Of a stretch of DNA of 64,000 nucleotides, positions 45,801 to 57,610 are shown one piece after another. A model generated the notes under the pieces. That model searched no databases. It saw nothing but the letters and a program-made list of their open reading frames with translations, and had not been told where the DNA came from. The DNA is from Atriophallophorus winterbourni (lineage: Eukaryota; Platyhelminthes; Trematoda; Plagiorchiida; Microphallidae), in contig JACCGJ010018222.1 of assembly GCA_013407085.1 (NCBI GenBank), positions 1 to 64,000 on the forward strand, in the 5' to 3' direction. A program made the translations under genes and the position numbers. How positions within the stretch are numbered: the first letter of the stretch is position 1; each line of letters begins with the position of its first letter.

Positions 45801-46830
45801 ATTCGATAAGCGTCATGGCCCACGTAACCGTATACTGGCAGAAAAGAGGCTCAGCTATTTAAAGAGTCGATTGCTGAAAGACACGTCGTTGTTATCAAAA
45901 TATGACGAAATATTTCGAGATTATCTAAGTAAGGGATACGTGGAAAAGCTTTTGCCTGCGGTTAATGAGGGCATTTGCTACATACCGCATCACCCAGTTT
46001 TGAATCCTCGAAAGCCGGATAAGGTGAGAATCGTGTTCGATTGTGCGGCGAAGTTTCATGGAACTTCTTTGAACGACTGCATACATCCTGGTCCTGATTT
46101 GACTAACAGCATCACAGGAGTACTTTTGAGATTTCGCTTGAAGGAGATCGCAATATCAGCCGATATCCAGGAGATGTTTCTTCAGGTTCGTCTTCCATTA
46201 GTTGATCGAGATTCATTTTGTTTTCTCTGGCATACTGACGGAGATCTCAATCGTTCACCAGAAACATACAGGTTGAATGTTCATCCATTCGGAGCAACTT
46301 CCTCGCCATTCTGTGCGAATTTCGCGTTGCGTATAGCAGCGGACGATAATGCTGACAAGTTAAGCACGGACACGATATTAGTTGTAAAGAGGAATTTCTA
46401 CGTTGACGACTGTTTGGTATCTGTCGATACTGCCGAAGATGCTATCAAACTGGCCGATGAACTCCGACAGTTTTTGCAACTTGGTGGGTTTCGTTTACAT
46501 AAATGGGTTAGCAATAATGTATCGGTACTGGAAAGTATACCTGCATCAGAAAGAGCAATACATCCAGGTGATTTAAATATTGCAGATTCAAGTTTACAAC
46601 ACACTTTGGGTCTATGTTGGTCCGTTGGCAGAGATCTATTCAGATTTGTCGTCAATATTCCTCCTCGTCCTATATCCCGCCGTGGCATACTATCATGTAT
46701 CGCATCATTGTATGATCCTTTGGGGTTTGTTGCGCCTATTTTACTAAAGCCAAAAAGATTGTTACAAACATTATGCAAAAAAGGACACAGTTGGGACGAG
46801 GAGATGATTGGTGTTGAAAGGAGAACTTGA
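45801..46830 (+). pseudogene. BEL/Pao polyprotein: reverse transcriptase part
   Basis: Starts at the N-terminal side of the Pao RT ([25 protein letters not shown]). [18 protein letters not shown], the [15 protein letters not shown] block with a catalytic Asp, [14 protein letters not shown] and [10 protein letters not shown] (YVDD, about 46,399) follow. [18 protein letters not shown] is the classic BEL connection. The upstream ATG at 45,676 lies in the Penelope tail, so the first ~40 codons of the longer frame are not BEL. Gag and protease are absent. An in-frame TGA at 46,828 separates this from the next part, in the same frame. Confidence 0.9.
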
Positions 46831-46857
46831 GAAATCTGGAAAGAAGAGATCCAACTC

Positions 46858-48327
46858 GTGAAATCGTTGGAGATTCCGCGATGCATAAAACCGTCTGGGT
46901 TTAACTGTGAACATATGTCTCTTCATATTTTCTCCGATGCATCGGAGGTTGGTTATGGATCAGTAGCGTACGTGCGATATTCATCTCCAGAAGTAAAACC
47001 GTATTGCAGTTTTGTGCTGGGGAAAGCGCGTGTTTGTCCTTTCAAACCTATTACTATTCCCAGGCTCGAGTTACAGGCGGCGGTCCTTTCGGTAAAAATG
47101 TTGCGAAACATATATGATGAACTTGGCTGGGATAATTTGAAGACTCACCTTTGGACTGATTCAACCATTGTTTTGTTTTATATTCACAATACTGAATCCC
47201 GATTTCAAACGTTTCTGGCTAATCGCATCGGTTTCATCCGTGAGCACACGGAGCCAACACAATGGAGACATATATCGTCGAACAATAACCCGGCAGATAT
47301 AGGCTCTCGGGGTATTGACGCTCGAGAATTTCATTTGCTTGATCGATGGCTGTACGGTCCAGGTTTTCTATTGACTGATGAACATGATTGGCCTGCATAT
47401 CGCCCGAGTGGCTTATCGCTTGATGACAAACATCTCGAGTTTAAAAGAAAAACCGTTACATTAGCGACTGTATCGACTCTACCTCCATTCGATAAGCTTC
47501 TCTGTTACTATTCATCATGGAACAAGCTCATGTGTGCCGTTGCGTGGCTACGCCGATTTCAACTATACATCTTGCGTAGAATTGACACAACATTTACTAT
47601 TAATTTAAAAGTTGGCGCATTAACATTGGACGAACTTCAAGAAGCTGAATACTATATCTTGCGCTATGTTCAAGGTCTGTACTTCGCAGAAGAGCTAAAG
47701 GCACTGCAAGGAATGCCTGAGAAGCTCATCAGCAATATTTTGAAATCATCACAGTTGCGTAAACTAAACCCCATTTTGAAGAGAGATCTGTTGTGTGTTG
47801 GAGGCCGACTCGGAAGTGCTTCAATTGAACCCCAATGCATGCATCCCATCATACTACCCTCTAAACATCCCGTGACTACTATTCTTGTACGATACATCCA
47901 TGAAGCGGAAGGTCATATGGGTGTTAATTGTGTTTTAGCCGCATCACGACGAAAATACTGGATACTGCGAGGTGCTTCTGTGGTGAAGGGTATCGTGCGT
48001 AAATGCATCTCGTGCAGAATGCGATCCGCAAAACCGTCTGAACAAATTATGGCAGATTTACCGGAATGCCGATTGACACCTGGCTATTCCTTTGAGGCAA
48101 CTGGAGTTGACATTTTCGGTCCGTTTTTGGTACGAGAAGGGCGTGTTAACAGAAAACGATATGGATGCATTTTTACCTGTCTGAAAACACGTGCAGTTCA
48201 TTTAGAAGTTACGTATTCCTTATTAATTGATTCATTTCTGATGGCGTTATCCCGTTTTATTAATCGACGTGGCCCCCCCCCCCTAAGTGTATGTTCAGTG
48301 ACAGAGGCAGCAATTTCGTTGGGGTAG
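46858..48327 (+). pseudogene. BEL/Pao polyprotein: RNase H and integrase N-terminal part
   Basis: It continues the same frame after the TGA. It carries RNase H (LHIFSDASEVGYGSVAY, TIPRLELQAAVLS, LWTDSTIVL) and then ISSNNNPADIGSRG. The integrase zinc-binding region follows (H near 47,900, then CISCRMR), and then the catalytic core start, ATGVDIFGPF, with the first Asp. At an 11-C run (48,273-48,283) the frame shifts; the correct continuation, with SDRGSNFVG, is in another frame from 48,291. Minus-strand frames over this region are shadows. Confidence 0.9.
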
Positions 48328-48989
48328 AGCATGAACTGAGACGTTTTTCAAATGAACTTGACGATACCAAAGTTCACAAGAGTCTGTTGAACAAAGGGAT
48401 CGAGTGGAAATTTAACCCTCCCTATAGTAGTCACCGCGGTGGAATTTGGGAGCGGCAGATCAGATCCGTACGCCGCATTTTGAGTGCAGTTTCACGGGAA
48501 CAAGTCTTAACAGACGAATCCTTAATGACCTTTTTGAGCGAAGTGGAACGAATACTGAACAATCGGCCGATTGTACCGTTGTATGATGACCCGGACCAAC
48601 CAATTGCGTTGACCCCTAATCACCTGTTACTGGGCCGTGAGCACGGCAGTGTGTTGGATGACTGCGTAAACCTCAAGGATCGGTATACGAAGCGCTGGCG
48701 ACAAGCACAAGTACTTGCAAACGCGTTTTGGCGTCGTTGGTTGATAGAGTATTTACCATTGTTACAAGTGAGGCATAAATGGATGCGTCTGCGAAGAGAA
48801 TTTGCTGTTGGCGACTATGTTCTTTACCAAAACGAAAGTGCGTCGCGCGGTTCTTGGAAGAAAGCGATCGTGTCTGAGACTCTACTCGGTGCTGACGGTC
48901 ATGTACGGGAAGTTTTGTTACGCACCGCAGACGGGGAGCTTAAAAGAGATATACGCCGTGTGTGGTTACTGGAAGGTGATGGAGAGTGA
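48291..48989 (+). pseudogene. BEL/Pao polyprotein: integrase end and C-terminal domain
   Basis: It begins FSDRGSNFVG (second catalytic Asp). GGIWERQIRSVRRIL (catalytic Glu), the ALTPNHLLLGRE block and the DUF5641-type C-terminus (KRWRQAQVLANAFWRRW, GDYVLYQ) follow. It ends DIRRVWLLEGDGE, a normal BEL end. Taken alone the domain is intact. It is separated from the rest of the polyprotein only by the shift at the poly-C tract. Confidence 0.9.
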
Positions 48990-49004
48990 TAGTTGTTAGA
49001 AAGC

Positions 49005-49500
49005 CGAGGTGGCTTTGGGGGGCGGTGTTGATTCTTTTTACCTTCCCACCTACACTTCAATTTTTATGTGTATTTGTATTCCAAAATATCGTTGTTTTCG
49101 CTTGTTCCCTCTATTTTGTTTTACTCTTTCACCTTGAATAATTGACTCCATTTTGACCGCGCTATTTTTGGTTTGGACTCGTGTGCGTAACGTGATACGT
49201 GCTCGATACTGTTTTTGATATTGACCCGGATCTAACCCGGTTAACCCAATAATTGAGGTATGTTTTTCCGTTATTTTGATTGCCTCAATATAGTACCGCT
49301 TTTGTTGACAAATCCTCGTTGGTTCTAAAATACCTGGGATTTTGCGCGTAACTCCATATTGGGGAATTCCTTGATTCTCAATAAGAATCAACACAAGCTC
49401 TCTGCTCAAAATGCTTTAAATGATCTCACACTGCATGCAAACGTTTTTTCTTACCTGTTTTCCGTTTTGTGGTTCTTTGGGTAGCCCTGACAGAAGTGCA
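49005..49500 (+). repeat. BEL polypurine tract and probable 3' LTR
   Basis: GGGGGGCGG (49,016-49,024) is followed by TGTTGATTC at 49,026-49,034, a plausible LTR start. The LTR would end before the next LINE at about 49,500. There is no 5' LTR for comparison, so the right edge is tentative. Confidence 0.45.
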
Positions 49501-49509
49501 GCTTGTTCA

Positions 49510-52180
49510 TCGAGGTTTCCAAATTCAGCCACTTCGAATATTTTCCTGCTTCGAATGCCTCCAGAGCGTTCCTCCGCCCGCGCGTACCATTCAAATTAGC
49601 GGCGCTTAATGTACGAACTTTAACTAGCCTCGGGCAGCAGGCAGCCTTAGCCTCGATGTCGATGTGTGCTGCTTCTCGGAAACACACATGCTTAACTCTA
49701 GCTCAGTTACACGATTGTCTAACCCTTCGAACTTACGCAAGTCACACTACCTACGCCTGTACACTGATGACGATGCCATGGTATCTGGTCAAGCTGGTGT
49801 CGGAATCGTCTTGAGTGAGCGAGCTGAGGTCGCACATTTAAACTGGATCCCAGTCGACAGTCGACAGGGTTAGTGCAAACTGGCCGATTTCGCAATAAAT
49901 CCCGCAACCTGTTTGCGGTTGCTGCCTATGCACCAACTAATTGTAGCTCTGAACTTGACAAGGATGAGTTTTATGGAAGATTACAAGAACTCATTAGACA
50001 TGAATGCACGTCTATTTTTAAACCATCTATTTTTAAACGAACTTTTCGTGGGATAAAGGTTTGGTCTCAAATGTCATCGTAATGTTTTTGCTTAGCTTGT
50101 GCTCAGAGCACAGACTCTACCTTGCCAGCACTAACTTCCGCCATTTGAAGCGTCACTGCTCCATTTGGAGATCTCCATCGGCGTCCTTCTTCACGCAAAT
50201 TGACCATATTGCTATCAGCTACTCGTGCCGAGGGAGTGTGCAAGATTGTCGTTCATACTGGGACACCTGTCTAGAGTCCAATCATGCGTTAGTCTTTGCT
50301 AAGCTCTCGATGCGTTTTGGTGGGAAACGTAGAAATGTTGCAAGGCAGTTGAATGTTGCCAGGTTTAAAGTTCTCCCGGTTCTCCGACGGTTTCAGGCCA
50401 ATTTGAGTTTACATCTTTCTACAGTCCCCCAAAATAGTATTGATGAACAATGGAGTGGGATTCAAACCTCCTTGGAAACAGCCGCGTTGGATAGTTGTGG
50501 GCTGACTTCCCGTGTAGCTCAACACTGGGTCTCTTCGAATTCTCTCTAACTAATTGACCAACGTCGGTTGCTTTCTGCTGGTATCATACATGATGCGTCT
50601 TGAAGGCTTATTAAACGTAAACTGGTTGCCAGTTTGAGAACCGACAGGGAAAATTTGTGGAGTTCTAAGGCTACGGAAATGAAATCTGCGGCAGCAGTTG
50701 GCGATTTCAGAAAATTGTTCCAACACATCAGAATTACTGAAGCGGGCGACCCGGCATCAGTGAGCTGATACTAGAAGCAGATGGCTTGCAAGTTTTTAAC
50801 ATGCACAGGCGTATGGTGCAATGGGCAGAACATTTGGAAGCACTGATTTCGGGAATAAAGAGCACTGTACCCCACGGTCAATTTCTCTCGATGTTCCGAC
50901 TCAATCAGAGATTTACAGTGTACTCCGGAGCCTTAAGCGCCATTTGGCATCAGGTGCTGATGTTTTGCTTCCGTCATCGTTCAAAGATGGCGGTTTCGCT
51001 TTAATTCGCGATCTTCAAGCGCTGTTCGTCAACATATGAGCCGAGGAACGCGTTCCAATCCTTTGGAGAGAATCAGTAATTGCTCCGATAATCCAAAAGG
51101 GACGGCGCGATTCCTTTGAAAATCATCGGGGTATCAGTCTCATTTCAATAGCTCCTAAAATACTGGCGTCCATCCTGCTTCACCGATTGAGTACCAAACG
51201 GGAAAAGCAAATCCGTGAGGAGCAAACTGGGTTTCGTGCCGGTCGAGGGTGCATAGATCAAATTTTCACACTCCGTCATTTACTGGAGCAACGCCACGCA
51301 TTTCTTAGACCAACTATCGTGGTATTCCTTGAAGTCCGAGCGGCATTCATTTCAATCGATCGCTAAAGTCTTTGGAACTGTCTGCTGGGTGCCCGAGAAG
51401 TATGTTTGGATCTTGAAAGCATTATATTGAGAACTTCGGGCATCGTTCGAGCGTACGGACAATTGTCGTCCTCGTTCAATATCTCCAGCACGGTGCGGCA
51501 GGGCTGCCCTTTCTCGCCTTTCCTTTTCAACTTCGCGATCGACGATGCACTAAGAAAAGCTTTAGCTGGTCTGGTGGGCGCAGGTGTTGAACTTCTGCCG
51601 GGTGAGCGAGCGGGTGCAGCGTTTGCTAACCTTCGCCACCTGTGGCGTCGACGCGATGTTTCACTCCATACTAAAGGCCGAGTGTACAACGCAGTGGTGC
51701 GTGCTACACTCCTTTATGGCTGCGAAACATGGTCTATCCGAGCGGAAGATGTCCGTCGGCTTTCTGTTTTTGATACCCGTTGCCTGCGTAGAATTGCTCG
51801 CATTCGGTGGCAGCATCGTGTTACAAATATAGATGTCTGCAATCGGGTGTTAGAACCAGGTGGCCACGGACTGAGCGAAATGCTGATGCTTGCTCGCTTG
51901 CGATGGTTGGGACATGTTTTAAGAATGCCTACTCACCGTTTACCATACCGCGCCTTATTCGCAGAGCCTGACAGAATCTGGGAGAAAAGATCGGGTGGCC
52001 AGTCCATGACGTGGCGCGTTGGGATCAAGAAACTCACCTTAGAGCTAAGCTCAGTTGAGCGTATTCGTTTGCCTGATGTCCAAAAGCTCCACATAATAGT
52101 TGGCTGGAAACCTTACGAGATATGGCTGAAAATCGAAGTCAGTGGCGCCAGTGTTTTTTATTATGTGTCATAATTTTTAT
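49510..52180 (+). pseudogene. RTE-type LINE (family 2), broken, with the YADD region deleted
   Basis: Endonuclease: AALNVRTLTSLGQQAAL (49,590) and CCFSETHML in another frame, then NLFAVAAYAPT (49,905). RT: SGADVLLPSSFKDGG (50,955), then EEQTGFRAGRGCIDQIF (51,218) and TVRQGCPFSPFLFNFAID (51,490). The frame then runs from GVELLPGERAG directly to FANLRHLWRR (about 51,590-51,640). The YADD palm motif and about 100 residues that normally lie between are absent. C-terminus: LLYGCETWSIRAEDVRRLSV and RLRWLGHVLRMPTH to about 51,960, then an NRSQW end near 52,135. Several frame changes upstream. A different RTE lineage from family 1. Confidence 0.85.
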
Positions 52181-52279
52181 TCGGTATTATTTTATATATA
52201 AAAAACAAAAACACAAAATCTCATGCAGGGAAACTACAAAAACAAGCTGCTTTTTGTGCATTTGCTTTCGCATACCTGA

Positions 52280-52635
52280 CAAGGAGATCAGATCGGTTGG
52301 ACGACCACAACAGATGTTACTGGCTTCTTCTCGACTCTTTGGGCATATGACGCTACTCAAATGTGCCAGTCTGGAGAAACGTTCATGAAGGCTTAATCGC
52401 GATCGGTCAAACGGTGGACGGTAGCTCAGTCCGTAAGTCATGAGACAATGGTAAAGGCAAAGTTCGAATCCGACTCGAGACAGGATATGCACTGCTGATG
52501 AGCTCAAATAAGAGCGAAACTCGAGTCCAGTGCTTCTAATGTGGACCGTCGTGATAAAATTTGTGAATATTTCGAAGGACTTGGTATTGGTGAGTAGTCG
52601 CTAAAACATAATGAACCAACTCTCCAAGCACTCTA
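52280..52635 (+). mobile_element. Smalpha-like SINE with intact hammerhead
   Basis: Box A TAGCTCAGTCCG (52,422-52,433) and box B AGTTCGAATCC (52,461-52,471) lie at tRNA-like spacing, followed by the hammerhead and a tail shared with 17,611-17,800 and 17,868-18,240. This is the architecture of the schistosome Smalpha family: a pol III promoter plus ribozyme. Copies are about 355 bp. Confidence 0.8.
52489..52533 (+). ncRNA. Hammerhead ribozyme (Smalpha-like), all core residues intact
   Basis: Stem I GCACTG pairs perfectly with CAGTGC. CTGATGA is at 52,495-52,501. Stem II is GCTC-AAATAA-GAGC, then GAAA at 52,516-52,519. Stem III is the self-complementary ACTCGAGT, and the GTC cleavage triplet ends at 52,527. 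Type I layout. The tiny palindromic stem III suggests it works better as a dimer. Confidence 0.85.
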
Positions 52636-53499
52636 TATTCCGCTTGCCTGCTTTCCCTTTTTTCACGCGCCTGCTTATCTGCTTTTACTGCCTCATATTG
52701 CTTGGCACTTTGTCTGGCTCCAGACTTGTGCTCCATGATGATGATGATGATCGAGCGGTTTATGCTGCTTTCTCGTTTCTGTATATTATTAAGCCTTCAC
52801 ATGTTGGCCATTAACCTTTTTGATTTACCTTCTGAGGTATAATCGACCTTGACCACGTCCAACTTGACTTCTTTTCGAATATTCCTCTTTCATACTCGAA
52901 GCTCATCAACATCCTGTTGCTTGCCGCACCAGTTCAATTGCGCCTTTTCTAAACCCTCCACGCAATATTAATGAACCAACAAAGTTTTCACCCTTTTACC
53001 ACACACACGTGACTAAAATGCCTTACTAACCCGGCCCGATTTTTTTACTCGTTTTCTTGTAAATACTAAAATAATGGTAATTCCGCAGCGTTAAACGTTG
53101 GTTGATCTCTCTCACACTGTCAACGTTTTATTGTTTTACTGATTTTCAATGTCATTCCTTGTGTGTATTTAATTTCTTTTTTGCTAAAATGAGATTAAAA
53201 TATAAGTTTTCGGAAAGTAATTTTACCGTTCCAGCGGGTTTGAGTGGTCATGATATCTTGCAGGCCTAGCGATTAATTATTTGTCCTATCCCCGTTTAAA
53301 AACGTGTATCTGCTCGACGCAATGTTGGAAGGTTTTTTGTACCATACAAGGCGCAAACGGGTACTGACAGCAGTAATGGGAAAATGAACAACGCATACAC
53401 ACGATCCTGTCCAACGTATGAACCAAACACATCTCCAGAGCTTGGTGCCACAAATGCCGCATACGAGCATTGATCGTAGTGATGGGATAAAGAAACTGT
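52636..53499. other. Non-coding sequence
   Basis: Includes a short ATG/GAT run near 52,737-52,750. Nothing recognisable. Confidence 0.5.
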
Positions 53500-53596
53500 T
53501 CTGGATGAACTGTCACATGGATTACGTGAGGAATCTGTTGTTGTTGGCCTCCGTCGGTCGATGTCGACCATGGATGTACATCAGATCGCATGAATT

Positions 53597-54256
53597 TCAT
53601 GTTTTGCAACTTTTTGAATGACTAAACAGTCTGATTCGGGAGGAACAATCTCTCCCACAGCGCTTGCAACGATAGTCAGAACTCTGTTGTATTGCATCAG
53701 TTGCACGCCGGCGGCGTGATCTGCGTTCAGCAGCCAGGTGCTGTATTTGCTCCTCCCCGGCTTGCAGTCGACGCTTTACACAATGCCTCCAAAGTGAGCG
53801 GTCAAGAGCAAGTTCTTCCCAGCTTGCGGGGTCAATGTCAAGAGCTTTCATATCTCTTTTGCAAACATCTTTGTACCGCAAGTGCGGTCTGCCCAATGGT
53901 CGACTTCCTAATTGCAACTCACCGTAGAGTAGATCTTTCGGAATACGACCATTTTCCATTCTATAGACATGACCAAGCCACCGCAGGCGGCGCTGACGTA
54001 ATAGGGTAAACATGCTCTGTAGACCAGCTTTTGAAAGCACTTCAGCGTTAGTCACTCTGTCCATCCACGCTATGTTCAAGATACGACGGATGCTTCGTAG
54101 ATGGAAAGCATTCAGCTTCCGTTCGTGTCTTGCGTGGGTGGTCCAGGTTTCGCTGCCGTATAGTAATGCATTTAGTACGCACGCGCTGTATACCATCATC
54201 TTTGTCTTTACAGTCAGCTTGCGGTTACCCCAAACACGAGAGTTCAATCGGGACAA
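53597..54256 (-). pseudogene. RTE family 1: thumb and C-terminal zinc-finger-like end
   Basis: YSACVLNALLYGSETW, RRLRWLGHVYRMENGRIPKD, an Arg-rich stretch, and an end with CKRCGRDCSSRIRLFSHSKSC: two Cys pairs and a His, resembling a C2HC finger. The stop lies about 50 bases before the 3' end motif. A near-identical copy of this part lies at 63,368-64,000. Confidence 0.9.
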
Positions 54257-54284
54257 GATGACAGCTGCTCTACCAATCCGCTTA

Positions 54285-55055
54285 TCAATCTCCGTGTCTA
54301 GCGAGAGGTTGTCCGCAATGGTTGAACCAAGATATGTGAAATGATGTACTGGTTCGAGCTGACAGTTTCCAACAGTGATGATTGGCGGCGATACAGTCCC
54401 TTGACCAAAGGACTTTGGTCTTGCTCATGCTGATTGTTAGACCAAAGTCTTTGCATGCCGACGAAAAACAGTCCATTAGCGACTGTAGGTTCTCTTGGGA
54501 GTGAGCAATAAAGGCTGCATCGTCGGCAAACAACAGGTCACGGATTATTACATCTCGTACTTTGGTTTGTGCTCTCAACCGGTTCAGGTTGAAAAGCTTG
54601 CCATCACTTCGCGTGCGTATGTAAATGCCTTCTGTTCTCATCTTAAAAGCGTGCTTCAGAAGCAGAGCAAAGAAAATGCCGAACAGCGTGGGAGCAATAA
54701 CACACCCTTGTTTGACGCCTCGGCGAATTTCAAATGCTTCTGAACTGCAACCGTTAAAATGGACTGAGCCTTTCATGCCTGAGTGGAACGAAATAACGAG
54801 TCTCAGCAGCCTTGGGGGGCAGCCTATCAGATCGAGCATTTTGAAGAGACCCTCCCTGCTGACGTAGTCGAATGCCTTAGTTAAATCAATAAAAACAGCG
54901 TATAATGGCATACGCTGTTCCCGACACTTTTCTTGAAGTTGTCTCAGGGAGAAGATCATGTCAACGGTTGATCTTCCCTTGCGGAAGCCACATTGAGATT
55001 CGGAGTAAATTCTATCAGCTAAAACTTGCAGCCGGATCTGTAAGGACTTTAGCAA
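54285..55055 (-). pseudogene. RTE family 1: RT palm
   Basis: SESQCGFRKGRSTVDMIFSL, then VFIDLTKAFDYVSREGLFK, GVKQGCVIAPTLFGIFF and LLFADDAAFIAHSQENLQSL with both catalytic Asp (about 54,520), then MSKTKVLW. A second frameshift near 54,370 scrambles the next ~30 codons (the SFTYLGSTI-type region). Confidence 0.9.
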
Positions 55056-56727
55056 ACAATTTGCCTACAACATTCAGAAGGGAGATTCCTCTGTAATTGT
55101 TGCAGTCGCCTCTGTCACCCTTATTCTTAAATAGCGTGATGATCTTTGTGTCTCGCATCTCTTGTGGGACACCCCCCTCCTGCCAGCACTGAAGAAGCAA
55201 ATGGTGAAGAGGCTGTAATAATGCTGCTCTACCGCATTTGATGAGCTCAGTTGGAATTCCGTCGTCACCAGGTGCCTTCCCATTCGCTAAGCGGTCGATT
55301 GCCTTATTGAGCTCATCAAGTGTAGGAGGGGTATCTAGATATTCAATGGTCGGCAACCGTTCGACATTTTCAAGTGCATGCGGTAGAACCGTACTGTCCC
55401 TAGAGTAGAGGGAGGAGAAGTGCTCTACCCATCTTTCCATCTGTTGAGTTTTGTCGACAATCGGCTTACCAGATAAAGACTTAATGGGAGCCGTTTTAAG
55501 TTTGTTTGGGCCAATGGCTCTCTTGATCCCATCATACATACCGTGAAAATTGCCGGTATCCGCAGCTTTTTGGATATTGAGGCTAACTTCAGTCCAATAG
55601 TCGTTTGCACAACGCCTTGCAGTCTGTTGGACCTTATTTCTAGCTGCTCTTAGAAGACGTAAGTTTTCATCTGTTGGCATACCTTTGAACCTCAAGAATG
55701 CTGAGCGTTTCTCATCCAGCACAGCAGTCATCTCAGAAGCGTTTGCTTCGAACCAGTCGCTCGTTCGAGCTTTCTTCGGACCGAAAGTGGAAAGTGCGAC
55801 TCGGCATATGCAGCTTTTTATCAATTCCCAGTTTTCTGAAGCAGATTCAAGTGGGTTTGTCTTGTTGAACTCGTCCGTGAAGGCTTTTGCGAATCTCGCA
55901 GTTAGATTAGGTTCGCACATGCGAGTGACGTCTATCCTAGGCTTAGCAGACAATTTGGTGCGGTGAAATCTCGTGTGGGGGAGCTTCAGTTTTGCACAGA
56001 CCAGTGAATGATCAGTGTCGCAGTCTGCGCTTTGATATGATCTAGTGAGGAGCACTCTTCCTATATTAGTACGCTTAACAAGAATAAGATCAAGCTGATG
56101 CCAATGCTTAGAGCGAGGATGCTTCCAAGAGACTTTATGCTGTGGTTTTGTTTGAAAGAAAGTGTTACTGACACAAAGATTGAACTGTGTGCACAATTCT
56201 AAAAGGCGTTGCCCATTTTCATTGGTTTTACCTACGCCGAACCTTCCGAGACAGTTTTGCCAAGACTCGTAATCTGCACCAACTCTGGCATTGAAATCAC
56301 CCAATACCACTAAACAGTTTTTCTGTGGTACGTTTTTCAGGACGGCTGTGAGGTTATGATAAAAAGCGTCTTTTTCAGCAGGCGTCGCAGAGAGCGTCGG
56401 TGCATAAACGTTGACCAACGTAATGGTACCAGTAATGCACCTCAGATTTAGAGTCCAAATCCGTTCGCTCCCGCTGCTGCTCGGTTCTGTTGCTTTTAAT
56501 ATGTCGTTTCGCACGGCAAACCCAACTCCATGCAGTCGAGGCTCATCGGAACCTCTTCCTTTCCAAAAGAATGTGTAATCACTTTCTGTTAGCTTACCAG
56601 TGTCTGGTAAGCGCGTCTCTTGTAGGGCAGCCACGTCGACATTCAGCCTCTTTAGCTCGTTGTTAATCACGGCGGACTTTCTAACGCCTCTGATATTCGA
56701 GACGTCGTCATGAAATCCTGGAAGCAT
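55015..56727 (-). pseudogene. RTE family 1: endonuclease and RT N-terminal part (570 codons)
   Basis: AP-endonuclease motifs in order: VDVAALQETRLPDTG (the ETR Glu), GVGFAVRND, TLVNVYAPT, VVLGDFNARVGAD, then HQLDLILVKR and DTDHSLVCAKLKL (catalytic His). The linker with RSAFLRFKGMPTDENL follows. RT fingers: IDRLANGKAPGDDGIPTEL, KIITLFKNKGDRGDCNNY and RGISLLNVVGKLFAKVL, after which one extra base shifts the frame at about 55,040. Translation may start further upstream, since coding-like sequence with a stop (TWNVRSM) precedes this Met. Otherwise uninterrupted over 1.7 kb, so this is a young copy. Confidence 0.9.
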
Positions 56728-57610
56728 GGACCGGACGTTCCAGGTTCAAAGTTTCAGAACTGACATTTGTTGTTTGGTATTTCGATTCGCTGGTGCGGAA
56801 AAATACAGTCTGCTTGTCGGTTGATTCCTAATCCCCATGCACCCAATGAGGATAGCAGACCGTGGCGAGACGGCACCTTATTGACTGGGGGCTGCCCAGC
56901 TTGAGGCGGGCGGTAGCCGTCCAATGAGACCTGGAAGTCTCTCCCACCGTCGAAAGCAGCCCCAGGCGCTTAGCTCTACGCCAGTCGAGCCATAGCTTTT
57001 AACCGGTATCTGCTGCTTCCCGTGTTATTTTCCGTAGAAGCGGAATGGAGTGTCCTCTCCATTTGTGCGTTGTGATGTACGCCAGGGCAGTTCAATATGG
57101 AGAACTAGCTGTTGCCCATGCAGCAAGTGCTCCCTCTCCACGGCACCACTGGAACCAAAGGAACAGCTAGGCTGATACGTTTGGACAACGATGCCGTCGC
57201 AGGAGCTGGCAGGACGAAGTTGAATAAACTTCGGACTGCCTAACGGGACTCCGGCTCCGGATTTTTCCTCGAGGTTGACTCCTGAAGCCTTTTCCATGAA
57301 TGGATGTAGCCACAAGGCAGTGGAGGTTTGAGATAAGGGTTTTCCTTCCCCTAGGTGGGCCGCCTTCATGGACTAACGGTCTCCACCTGCCCGAAGCATG
57401 CTGGTTTTGAGGCGCCAGACAGCCGCCTTCGCCCTTTCTCCTGTCAGTAGAAGCAGTTCCGCCGGGTCACACAGGACCACGCGTGAAGGCCAGGAGCTGG
57501 ACTTGGTTGTCAGAGGCTATATGAGACGCAGGCCATTGGAGCATTTTTGGAATTGGGAGCTTATCCCCAAAACCACCCCGGCCGTGACAACCTTGGAACC
57601 CCCTTGAGGA

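Larger units (their letters stand above)
53525..57610 (-). mobile_element. RTE-type LINE (family 1), near full length
   Basis: It runs from a GC-richer presumed 5' UTR (57,610-56,730) through endonuclease and RT to the family 3' end GGAGGCCAACAACAACAG at 53,525-53,545. Left coordinate is the 3' end. The other copies (35.1-37.6, 41.7-43.0 and 63.3-64 kb) share the same 3' end. Confidence 0.85.

Noticed and set aside
46398..46886. 162-codon minus-strand frame
   Set aside because: Shadow of the BEL RT frame.
53520..57610. A host gene encoding an endonuclease/RT-like protein
   Set aside because: Multi-copy, with a shared 3' end motif and decayed relatives nearby; clearly an RTE LINE.
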